This document shows positions 35,755 to 47,200 of a stretch of DNA of 64,000 nucleotides, piece after piece; within the stretch, counting starts at the first letter, position 1, and every line of letters begins with the position of its first letter. The position numbers and the translations under genes are program-made. The notes under the pieces were generated by a model, which saw only the letters and a list, made by a program, of their open reading frames with translations, ran no database searches and was not told where the DNA came from. Location of the stretch: assembly GCA_944472155.2 (NCBI GenBank), contig OX235279.1, positions 148,636,199-148,700,198 of the forward strand, written 5' to 3'. This stretch comes from Trichobilharzia szidati (lineage: Eukaryota; Platyhelminthes; Trematoda; Strigeidida; Schistosomatidae).

Positions 35755-35794
35755 CAAATGACCAGAATCTCCCAAACACAGGTGTTCTGCCATG

Positions 35795-36045
35795 GAGTAT
35801 ATAAATAAATAAATAAATTTATTCTCATAGTACAGTACATGAGGGACGCCAGTTTACAGGCATCATCAAATTGTTACAGAGATAGAACCATATAATTCAA
35901 TCACAATTTACAGGCAGTAGCAAGATATGCTTTACATGTTCGCTGGAAATTATACATACACTTGATAAATGTTAATCCCAGTAGTATAAAACAGCCTTTT
36001 CACTTATATACAATCATTTCTGTGCAAAGTTGGAAAAATCTGTAG
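35795..36045 (-). repeat. Unidentified LINE 3'-UTR-like insertion in the CR1-like copy
   Basis: Starts with (AAAT)n at 35800-35818 and separates the RT end (ELITTYK) from its own C-terminal tail (36050 on). The tail orientation suggests a minus-strand retroposed fragment. Confidence 0.5.
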
Positions 36046-36397
36046 GTATAGGCTTCCTCGTGGAAATCCTAGAAGGATAGCTCACCAGAGGGCAAGGACC
36101 CGGGTGCGCTCCCACTTCTTTTCCCTGCGGTTTGCCGTCCCTGGAATTCCTTACCAGCAGATGTAGCTATGGCACCGTTTGTGGATGCCTTTAAGAGAAG
36201 ACTGGACAATCATGCAGCGACACAAGGATTGCGTTCAGATGGCCTATCCCCTTAAGACCCCATACACCATTCATGGGTAGACAATTAAACTTGTCGTTTT
36301 ACTTCTTCACATTTTCTCCCGTCATACTCTCCTGACAACTTTAACCACAATTATTATTATTATCATTATTACCGATATATATATACATATATATATG

Positions 36398-37036
36398 TAT
36401 CCAATATCCAATATCGTTTTTACGAGCTAGTATAAACCAATTTGATTTCTTTGTGCTCGCGTCTTGATTGTGAGGTATAGGTTCCTGATCTGCTGTAAAC
36501 TTCTGAGTAGCTCGTCCCGCCACTCGACTGTCGTAGCTTTGGTTGACTCCAAAAAGAGTAGTGCTGGGATTAATTATATGTGGTTTGTAGTATGAGGTGT
36601 GTTAAGACTGCTACTACAGTGAATGGATATATATACATATATAATTATTATTTTCCAAATTTAATCAGCTGACTGTTGTTACATTTTCTTTCTTTCTTTT
36701 TCTGTCTGTTAGTTTGAATAATATCACTAACTACATCTACTATTATTATCTCTTTTCTTTTGACGACGATACCGGAGGACCGGACTGACTAGTGAAAGGA
36801 TTAACTCTATTCACAGTAGTAACAGTCTTAACACACCTCATACTACAAACCACATATAATTAATCCCAGCACTACTCTTTTTGGAGTCAACCAAAGCTAC
36901 GACAGTCGAGTGGCGGGACGAGCTACTCAGAAGTTTACAGAAGATCAGGAACCTATACCTCACAATCAAGACGCGAGCACAAAGAAATCAAATTGGTTTA
37001 TACTAGCTCGTAAAAGCGATAGTGGATATTAGATTG
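36398..37036. repeat. Inverted repeat upstream of NRBP (arms about 225 bp)
   Basis: Left arm 36398-36630 and right arm 36812-37036 are near-perfect reverse complements (e.g. GTACGAGCTAGTATAAACC-type outer ends and the GGCGGGACGAGCTACTC block). The spacer is about 180 bp. The right arm ends about 180 bp before the NRBP start codon, so the hairpin lies in the presumed promoter or 5' UTR. Confidence 0.85.
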
Positions 37037-37216
37037 AAAAATCAAGATTCAAGAGTTTATAAGAAATAAGACAGCAATGCTGTTATTCGGATATACTGAT
37101 GACTCAAACAGAAAGTGACTGTATGATGGCTTTGTTTTTGAAGGCCACTCTTCACTTACGTCTTAAGGTCAACCTACAGCGCTTATTTTGGAGCCACAAG
37201 AAATAGCTTCAAATGT

Positions 37217-38289
37217 ATGGAGGTTGATAATCAAAAGACAGAGCATGAGAATGAAGTGTCACAAGAGCTGTCTAGTACTGGGGAGGTTCAGTTGGGACAA
37301 GAGAGCAATGACAGAAAGGATGATGATGAAGAAGAGGAGGAGGAGGAAGAAGAAGACAAGATAGTGGAAAAGTCTCACAACAGTCGATTCCACAAAAGGA
37401 ACAAGCGTTTCCCGAAACAAATAGAAGGTGTAGACAATGCTTTTGTTGCAATAGAGCCGAAATCTGGCAAGGAAGTTATATGGAATGAATGTATCCTTCC
37501 TGAGAAAAAGACGGACAAAGAAGTAGCTGGCAATGTCAATTAATAATCTTACTCGTTATTATTCAGAACAGGTACTTGTCACTAATTAAAAAGTTGAAGA
37601 AAAATTCTCACCCATTTCTCGTGCGCTTCTTGGATGCCTGGGTGTCGAAAACGGAGGAAGGCCCACGTAAACTTGTTTTCATTACTGAGCGTCTTGATGA
37701 GTGCACTTTAAAACAATTCCTGTGCAATTCTGCCCGGAACAATCGCGTTAGTACTTTAAATAAGTATAATTTTTGTAGTTATGGAACAGACATGTGGGAC
37801 AGCTCTTGTCCGTGTTGATGTTCCTGCATCGTTTGGGTGTTGCTCACGGTAATTTAACCAAAGAATCAATTTACTATCAAAACTCTGGCAACCTCCGAGT
37901 TGGGCTATGTAAGTTGGCTTTCCATACTCAAACGTGCTTTTTGCAGTTGCACTTAGTAGGTGTCTTGATCAAAAATCTGAGGCTTTCGATGTATACTCAC
38001 TAGGCGTTGTCTCTTTAGAGGTATGTCAATTAATCTATCTTTTATGTTTTAAAATGGTTATAGATTGCTGTTTGGACGCCTTTGGAATTTCCACAAAATC
38101 TGGATCTGCCTGAAAGATGTCAACTGATGATGTCACGCCTAGACAACAACAATCAGAAAAGTTTCATCGAAGCATGTTTTGACACTAGTTCTGCAACAAA
38201 AGGCCTTATTAAGCGTCTATTGAACCATCCGGCGGTTACGGAAGTACCAATTCTAAAACTGTTATCTGCCCGAATGATAGTTAACTCAA
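37217..38289 (+). CDS. NRBP: NRBP exons 1-5 with four micro-introns
   Basis: Introns 37535-37566 (32 bp), 37747-37778 (32), 37909-37946 (38) and 38021-38063 (43) all begin GT and end AG. Removing them restores the kinase fold in one frame, e.g. NNRLWNRHVGQLLSVLMFLH across intron 2 and EAFDVYSLGVVSLEIAVW across intron 4. ATG 37217 is chosen as the first Met of the open frame. A Glu-rich run lies at residues of about 36-50. Reading through any micro-intron gives an early stop or loses the fold. Confidence 0.9.
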
Positions 38290-41200
38290 GTGAGCTATGA
38301 TGAGACTGTGAAGTTTGCATTTTTGTAGTTCCTATTTTCCATACACTGCGTTTAGCGCTCGTACACTCGAGCACTTGGTTTGCAACCAATGATATAAGTA
38401 TATAACTTGGGCACTGTGGTAGAGTATAACTCCATTATGGATAAGATTTTATTTTGATAAGTCACACAGTGTTACACAGTAAATTTGTGCTCGGAACACC
38501 AGTTAATATAACTGTGTAACACTGTGTGACTTATCAAAATAAAATCTTATCCATAATGGAGTTGCAACCAGTGAGTTCTTAGACTCCATAAGTGTTCACA
38601 TATCTAGTTTAGCCCATAACTTAGAACAAAGCACTTGTCAGTAATCTTTATTTGTTCTTTAAAATACAAACTTGACACAATCTGAGCACCGAGAGATACG
38701 CCACAGTCCATAATGAGTTACACTGATTTGAATAAGTGATGTTTATGAAGAAGGAAGTGTAAGTCATAACGTTGCCGCGCGCCCTCAACATTTAATAATA
38801 ATCACTAAAGTTGATCAAAGTATAAAAAAGTATCAAAAAGCTAAGGGTCATTGAGGACTGTTGACGAAATGGCTAAAAATAGACTAAAATATACACGTTT
38901 TTATTCATCAAAATTTTTACACTATATGGGTTATCTTTTGATGAACATGCCTCTTTAAGAGTTTTTAGAATGTTCAACCATGTATGCACAGGTAGACAAA
39001 TGTACATTAATTTTGTGAGGATGGGTGCTACTAAATGACCGTCTTAATGTTAAATGAATCCAAAATCTAACTCTTAACATTTTGATAACTAAGTGCTGAA
39101 GTGGGTTAACCAATTTTTAGGAGTGACATCTGACATGTCACTAGCTATCGCTTATTGATTTTGGGTATTGAAGTTGTTTATCTTTCAGTTCTTTCATCTT
39201 GGTAACTGTAGTATGCTTTTCAATATTATGGGTTAATTCCATTAATTAATCAACTTTTCGCAACGTTCATTGGTTTATTATTTTAGTGATTTCTGTAACC
39301 AATGAAGAAGGTGGTCAAAATGAACCGACGGGGTTTGCTAGCTTATTGAAAGATTATCTTAGTCGATATGAAGATGAGACCGTTATTATGGAAGTTCACT
39401 TTCCACATGATAAGTTGGTCAAGACTAGATTGTGGAAGGACTTTAGATCAAACTTCACTCTTACTTCCAAGTACCTTGAGGATGTCAAGTAAGTTCAGCT
39501 TACTTACTGAGTTGATATGCTTCTTGCTTTCTGTTAATTATCTCTCTTGGCTCTTTTATCTTGCTTTGTGTGCTACATGGAGTGTGGGAACTCTGCTGCA
39601 CATCTGTGCAAAGTTCTACGTTGAAACCAGTCAGTCTGTCTATATTGATTTACATTTTGTTTTTCACTTAATGTAAAGGAATATGAAATCATACTTATCT
39701 GTGTGACCTTATTTTTATCTTCTTAATTGGTAGAAATGGTTTCTATCCATTGTTTGGATGTCGCTGGGATGCCTATCAGGGAGAAGACGAAGAAGGCACC
39801 TGTGTTGCTTATACAGGAGCTCCAGTACCCCCTCCTACTAATGGCCTGACAAGTAATCTATCAACTGGAAGTGGTATTGCTAAAAATGATCCACATGTTT
39901 CAGTTGGTTATTGTTCTTCGTGTACATCGACCACCCCGAGTACTTCCGTCTCCCGTAAACATTCTTTAGCCGTTAAACTTACAGATTTAACTAGTGGTTC
40001 ACAATTTGCTACAGAGGATCAGGCACCTACACAGTGTGAAGAAACTTCAAAAGGTATGACTGTCCTTAATTTTTAAAAATTTAACTCTGATTTATTGGGT
40101 GACTGACTATTACAACACATAGTTTTATGTATAAGTTATGTTTATTATAATAGAGGTTTTCTTGTATTTCCCAGTTAATGAAAAACAAAACGATATTGTT
40201 TTTACTGACTTTTCGCTATTTAATTCTAATAGCTTTATCAAAGTATTATTAAACCAGAATTTACAAAATCCCAGCATACATATAACAACTTAATCATCGT
40301 TCCTCAGTAGTGGGTCATTTTTCGTTGTCAAATTGGCCAATTGGTAAAGATAACAAAACCAGGTGTAGATTGTTGGATTTGATAAGTGCGTAAAATTATA
40401 AAAAGTGTTTACATAATGAAACTGCTTATTACATTCGTCTTGATTTTGTCATTTATGTTATGTTTGTTTGTAATGGATGATATCATCGCTGTCAGTGGAT
40501 TAATTTATTACTTACTGTAACAATGATGTCGGTTGCGAAAGTGTACTTTTTCAGGGAAAGCTTCCATCCCACATAAGTTACTCATAAGTAGTTAAATATT
40601 GTATTGGCTATCAACATTTTTCAATTTTTTATAGGATGTTTTGCATGCAATATTGACGCGTCGCACGTGGGTCTTGTAGATTGTCTTTCCAATCAAGTGT
40701 CAAAAACAGATTCTAGTCGATTATTTAAGGTAGCAGATACTGATATGAAAAGGGATGATGTTTCAGTCAAAGCAAGCGAAGTACCTGGTCCAATTTCCGT
40801 ACCCACATTTGATGATGATAGCCATTCACCATCGAAAACAGCTCCACCTCTAAAGACGAGTCAGACGATAGAAATAGGACAAGCAGAGTTAAAGTGGTCA
40901 GAAAAACCTTTCGGTAAGGATGTTTTGTTTTTACTTGTTATAGTGCTTACACATATTTATCTTTGTTTCTTTTAATACAAACTTGGTTCAACAAAGACAG
41001 TTGGAAATGTCACACTGAATTATATACTATTGTTATAGAGAAAACAGGTTAAGAATTTTAAAAAAACATGGACATTCATGTTACCATCCACCACTTTTCA
41101 CTATGAATGACGGTGGAGAAAAAGAAAGTTAAAGAATGGTCATCTGTGATTTCTTTTCTGATTAAGTCTTACATCGTGAAGTTCTATAGCCGGATTCGTG

Positions 41201-44200
41201 ACTTATCAAACGTTGTGTCACATTATAAGCTGGTTACTTTCCCCGCCTTCTCCAACTTATCCAACAGGTAGCAAACCGTTTATGTCAAGAAAGTGCTTGC
41301 TGTAGCATTTTAATAAATGATCTCCCATCGACAGAAGAACTCCACTTTGTTCACACACGAAATGTTATCCTCATCATGGTACATCAAACCAGTTGAAGGG
41401 GAATTGAAGATAATCTCAATGAATAGTTAGTGTTTATCACTGATGCTTTCAGTTTAAAAGTAACTTCTTTCCAAGATTCGCAATGCAAGCGTGATCTATG
41501 AGAGAGAGAAAAGAGTTGAGTCACACTTGAAGATGATTTGTTGGCGTATTATAAGTCTCATCATTGAACGTAGGGATGTCTCCTAGTGTTTCTGAAAATG
41601 TGAAGATGTAATTGCCATTTTACTAATTGCATTTGTCTTCATAGAAGTGTTACCGTATTTGCATATTATTATTTCCTGTTATGTAAACCGCGAACAATAC
41701 AGCAAGTCGAATATTGTAGTCAATAGCTATTAGTTTACTTTTGTCGATGACTTAGCATTGGAAGGTACTGTAGTGAAAGGGCAAATATTTCTGTTCCTGC
41801 AACCATTTTTGGAAATCAGGTGTTTCAGACACGCTTATAAGGTTTCATTTCGTATATAAAGTGGAGGATAGTGGCCATTGTATTTATGTGCCATTTTTTC
41901 ACTAGCAATTGAGATAGGCAAAAATTAGCGTAGAATTTCCCTTATAGTGAATTACCACTTTTCAGCTACACTTTATTAACTGCACTCTACTCAAAGACTA
42001 GGGCTAATATAGGTAGAGTGGGATTCGAACCCGGGACATTCACATAGGAAGTTCAGTGCTATTGCCAACGAGCTGCGCACTTCGTTTGCCGTACAGTACA
42101 TTTACAAGAAGAAATTACAAATAGATTAACACCACAATAGGTTGACTTGAGTGAAATAGAAAATACTATTAACAAAATGTATGACTTTCCTAAGGTGATA
42201 AACAGTGAATAAACCTGCACTATTATAATTGGTTGTGAGTTGTATCATCAAAAATGTGTGTAGTATATTGTCCACTTATTTCATTTGTAACTTTTATTAA
42301 TTCATCTACCTAACCTAACTCTGCATTTCGTCAGCGTCTTCACCTAGGAGGACTAACAGCAAATAGTAAGAAACGCTGATTTAAAATGCAAAGTCTTCTG
42401 ATCACTGAGCAGAAATCTTTAAATTTTTTGCATGCGATTTGCTTCTTTCAAATGTAAGATGATGCTACAGGACTGGACTACATCGACTCCTAGCTTAAAA
42501 ATAGGGAGTGAGTCAGGTGATCAGGCGTGTTGACCAATTAAATTATTTGCGAAGTTGCATCAACCCTAACGGACTGATTGCTGACGAAATCTCAGCATGG
42601 ATACAGAAGGCTCGTATAGCATTTCCCGAAGTATGTCATCACTGATGTAGACGTGGTACCCGTCTGACCATCCATCAAGAGATGTGTGCACTGCTCATAA
42701 GTTCGTTCAGTCCTCCTTTATGGCTAGCAGTGGGATATGGCCATTGAAAATGGAAGACATGAAGAGACTGGCTAGCTGTCTTTAATCACATATGTTTGCG
42801 TCCTATCTCCCATATTAGCTGGTATACTTGAGTGAGTAATGTTGGGGTTGGGCGTAGTGTTAGGTAAGTAGGGAAAGGCAGCCGATAAGGTTGTGAACTT
42901 ACATCTGTTGAGATGGTTACAATATGTGCTACGCATGTCTAGCTATCGACTTCCTCAACAGGCAATATTAGCTGACATGGGATCAGGTTGGAAAAGAGCT
43001 AGTGGTGGTCAAACTAAAATATGTTTTCATCAGTCAATGAAATCCATAACAATTAGTTTAAGCCAGCCACGTCGGGAGGTGTAGACTTTTTGGCTGGCTG
43101 GGGTCCTCGGGATTGTAAGAACCAACGGTTGGAGACAATTGATGATAAGGATGAAAATCGTTCTGAATGACAGAGATGCAATCACTCTTTGTGATTTGTC
43201 ATATCCAATAAAACTCTAGTGTTCTTCCACTTTACTATTCTCTTTCTCTCACACTTCTCTTTATTATCTCTACTGTCTTCTCTTGCTTTGTGTGCTACAT
43301 AGAGTGTGCCAACTCGAACTGCTGCACATCTGTTCAAAGTTCTATGTCAAAACCAGTTAGACACTATTTGCTGTAAATGAAGTGACTTAGACTAGTGATG
43401 TAACCATTATTTATGTAGAAAAAACTCAAAGGCAATTATATTCAACATCTTAATCATACCACTACTGTATTGTTATTAGTGACTCCACTTGGCTATAACA
43501 CAATAAATCATGGTAAAGTTATTTAGTGTATTTGCATCCGATGACCGTGTTCCAGATATCTACAAGTGTATTGGTCATATCTTCACCCTTCGTCAGATTT
43601 TGGAACAAAAACATACTTGCTGGTATCCAACACTTGCCATATTTTCTGACCTATTGTCGGAATTCAAGTCCTTCGACAGAGAGGTGTTGTAGCAATGTCT
43701 GGCCGTGAAGGGAAGTGCTGAAAAAATACATCCCACCTATCAAGACTCTCTACTCGAGCACACGTAGTCGTGTAAGAGCTCATGAAGAGTTGTCAACTGA
43801 AGTGATGACAACCAGTGGTTTCCGTCAGTGGTACTCACTATCCCCATTTCTTTTTCATTTCATCATGGATATACTAATGGAACTGACCCTAACTGACTTC
43901 AGCGATTCAGTGGTTGAGTTGTTACCAGGGAATAGTCTTGTTGACGTAGAATATGCTCCTAGGTGAAGATGATGATAAAAAGCAGAGTTTTCTGAACACC
44001 CTGAGCAAAAATCTTCGAATGTTTAGCATGCGATTTGCTCCTGTGAAATGTAAGGTGCATACCAGTGAACTGATTGCGCATATCGAGCCACCTCCTTCCT
44101 TGAAAAGCAATGGTAACTTCCATAGGGTTAAAATGAAGAAGTTTGTGGTGGTCAAAACATAAAGTGCTATCAGTCCTTGATGTCTTTGACTTTTGGCTTG

Positions 44201-47200
44201 AGCCACGTAAGGAGGTATGAGATGCGTGACCGGGATCCTCGAAGCACTATAAACGAATGGCTGGAGACTTGGTGATAAGTCTGAAAATCGTTCCCAGTTG
44301 CACAGATGCAGCCCCTCTTTGTAATGTCTTAGGTCCAGTGAGTTCTCATGTCTCCGCATGTTCCTATTCTTTCTCCCTTACATTTTTACTCATTGTAATT
44401 CTTTTGAATTTTTTTGCTGCCTTGGTCTGAGTTTGACTTGAGCTGCTGCACTCCTGTGCAGTCATATTCATGCAGAGTCCACAGGTTTTTGTTGATGTAA
44501 GAATATTTAATTCCAACTGACTAACTGCGTTTCAACATAGAACCTTGCACAAAAGTGCAGCAGTTCAGGTCGCACACAATAGAAAAGGCAGAGAAAAGTA
44601 GAAAAGTCAAAAGAACTACATTGAAAGCATAATTACATAGAGAAAAATGAGACCTTAGTAGATCTGAGAGATTACGAATAGTCACTGGGTCTAATCAACC
44701 CCGAGGGACTCCGAGAAGACAGTTTATTTGTTAGTTTGGAGAATGTTTTACCATTTCAATGTACTGTTTAAGTTTGTGTTTAGTAGTTTACATATTTAAA
44801 GGTGTCCCAAATCCCCACTTGTAACGTCGAGAAGATCAAAAACGGGTAGCGAAATCATAATTAACTAAGTAATTGATCAGCAATCTAGAAATTGTCTATC
44901 ATAATGAATTTTATCCTTTTACTAGTCAGATTATTCAATTTTGTATTTTTGCCACATTATTTAAGTGTCTGAATTTCGACCTCTGGGGAATTCGTGACTG
45001 ATTGTCTACATTGTCCAACTCTTAACTAATCAGTAGTGTGTCTGGACCTCATTTCAAAAGTCACGACTAACACTCAGACAGTAATTGTGATTTTACGGTT
45101 TAATCTTTTCCTAATCACATTGAATAACAATACTGATGAAGCACTAGACTAGAATACCAGTTCACCAATGTTATGCTTTAGCAGTGGTGTATCTCATTCT
45201 TATCGATTTTAAACATCAACAATGCACGAAGTTTCTTCTGTCTAAAAAAAGTACACAAAAGAAACACAAGCATCTGTTGAATTTTTGTTCTTCTTAAAGT
45301 ATATGGTATACTTGAATTTTCGCTTATTTCCTGGCTTAGTTTCTTTTATCTTCCTTCAAATTGTCTAAAAAGATTATTTACTATTGTTCATTTTTCAGGT
45401 CCACCGTTGGATATAACTGAAAAAAGTGTAAGTTTCCAGTTAATAGCATCGCACTTCTTTTCATGCATATTTTTTCCTGGCAGTATTTTCACTTTTATAA
45501 AAATGTTCATTCCCTTGGTAATTAATGTAGCCGATTAGATTAAATGCATTTCCTGGCGGGAGGGGGGGTGTCTGAACTCCGCTACACCTACCTCCACCTG
45601 AGTAATTGATAGGTCTGCCGTATATTAAGTATGAGTCATAGCCTAGTACATGAAAGCATGTACGAAGTAATGGTGTTACACTGAGTATCATTATTATTAT
45701 TATTTATTATAAAACTGTTTACCATCTGTGTCATTGAATGATGAAGTGAACTGGTTTTGTTTAAGACTAATAAAATATTAGATTTTAAAGTAGATCTTTG
45801 TTTTAAAAAAAAAGAATTAGATTCTATTTCAAAAAGATATCATTTTTAGATTTTTAAGGTCAAACGTTGATTAAACTATGTGTTTTGTGTCTTTATTTTT
45901 TCTAAAATTTAAAATTTTACATTTATTGATAGTATTTAGTAAATGTACTTATCTTTACTTGTCCTTGCAAGCACGATAATCACATATAAATTTAGGAGTA
46001 GTTAGACTTCAGTATGTGTGTGTTACGTCGTATTTGCTAAGTTTGTCATTTTTAAACACTTATACCGCAAGCATGTTTTGACCTATGTCTGATTCTTTTC
46101 ATGAAGTGTCTACCTGTTACTACTACTAATACTACTACTACTCTCTGTTTGTAATGGAACTGAGTTTAGTCTTTTTTGTAAAAATGCATATACCAACAGA
46201 GAGTGATGTTACGCAACAGACTAAATTTTCAACACGAACTTATTTATTGAATTGATTCAGTTTTCGACTGTCTTCATAGTTTCACTTTGTGTAAGAAAAG
46301 AAAAGAAAACACGATCGATGAATTTCATTAATTAATTGATTTAAATTTAAGTATAAGTGGTCGGTTACACCAATGAACAGGCTGCAGTAGGTGCCAGTTG
46401 ACTTTTACTAGTTGGTACTTCCACGACTCTGAGATTGTCTCTAAAAATGTAAGATATAACAGAAAATATAAGGATAACCGTGTATGCTCCAAACTGTATC
46501 AAATGTTGTAAATTACGTAACGTAGTCGACTTATTAGTAAGCATATTACCATTGTTACTATTGTTACTTTTAACCTTCATAAGTGTATGTTTATTTCAAA
46601 ACGTATAAATAGAAAGGTTAACAAAGTAACTGTGCAGTTAATGGTGGCCTGCTTAAATCACAGAGCTACCTGAGTTTCTATCCGGTATAGGTGTATAAAC
46701 TGTTCCCTATTTCTTATTGTTTTAATCGTCTAACTTGGTAATGAAATCTAACACAAAGTTTTGGTTTGCTGTAATGCAGAGCACTTCTAAACAAAAGAGA
46801 GAACATATCGTAGAAATCTGGATATTGCTTTAGAAGGGACAACACATCGTCGAACGATGTACTGAGGAATACAGTTTTGCCTGAAGATCCTGTTTGAAGA
46901 GTAGACATTCTGCAATTTAAATACGCAGAAAATTCTGTACTATGTTATAGCATATTGTCTAGAATACAGCTATTATTATTAATGTTATCAGTTGATAACA
47001 AAATATATGAGTGTATATTATCAGGCAAAATAATGAATTAGGTAGTCTAAAGACAATAAGTGATGAACATCGTTCAGAAATGGTTACTATTAATAAATTT
47101 CAAAAATAACAAGTACTTGGAAACAAGAAAATTGTTCAGAAGGGCAAGTGATTCAAATTATTTATGAAGTATAATTTAAGTTTAGAAGTTTGAAAGGAAG

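Larger units (their letters stand above)
31580..36345 (+). mobile_element. CR1-like (SR1/Perere-type) LINE, decayed, nearly full length
   Basis: Order: ORF1 with a PHD-like Cys finger (31617-32444) and a second ORF1 block (32533-33081); an endonuclease remnant (from about 33230; IAGDFNAPSLNLGS at about 33640); a reverse transcriptase (about 34500-35754) with FLDFEKVFDTVHH, GVSQGSILGP and LYADDVKI; a detached C-terminal end at 36050-36240 (RARTRVRSHFF-like). A foreign fragment at 35795-36045 splits the 3' end. Several stops and frameshifts make it inactive. The 3' end lies near the ATT-rich tract at 36345. Confidence 0.85.

Noticed and set aside
37909..37946. Retained intron 3 of NRBP as coding sequence
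   Set aside because: Reading through shifts the frame and ends at a stop near 38003, destroying the DVYSLG motif that appears when it is removed.
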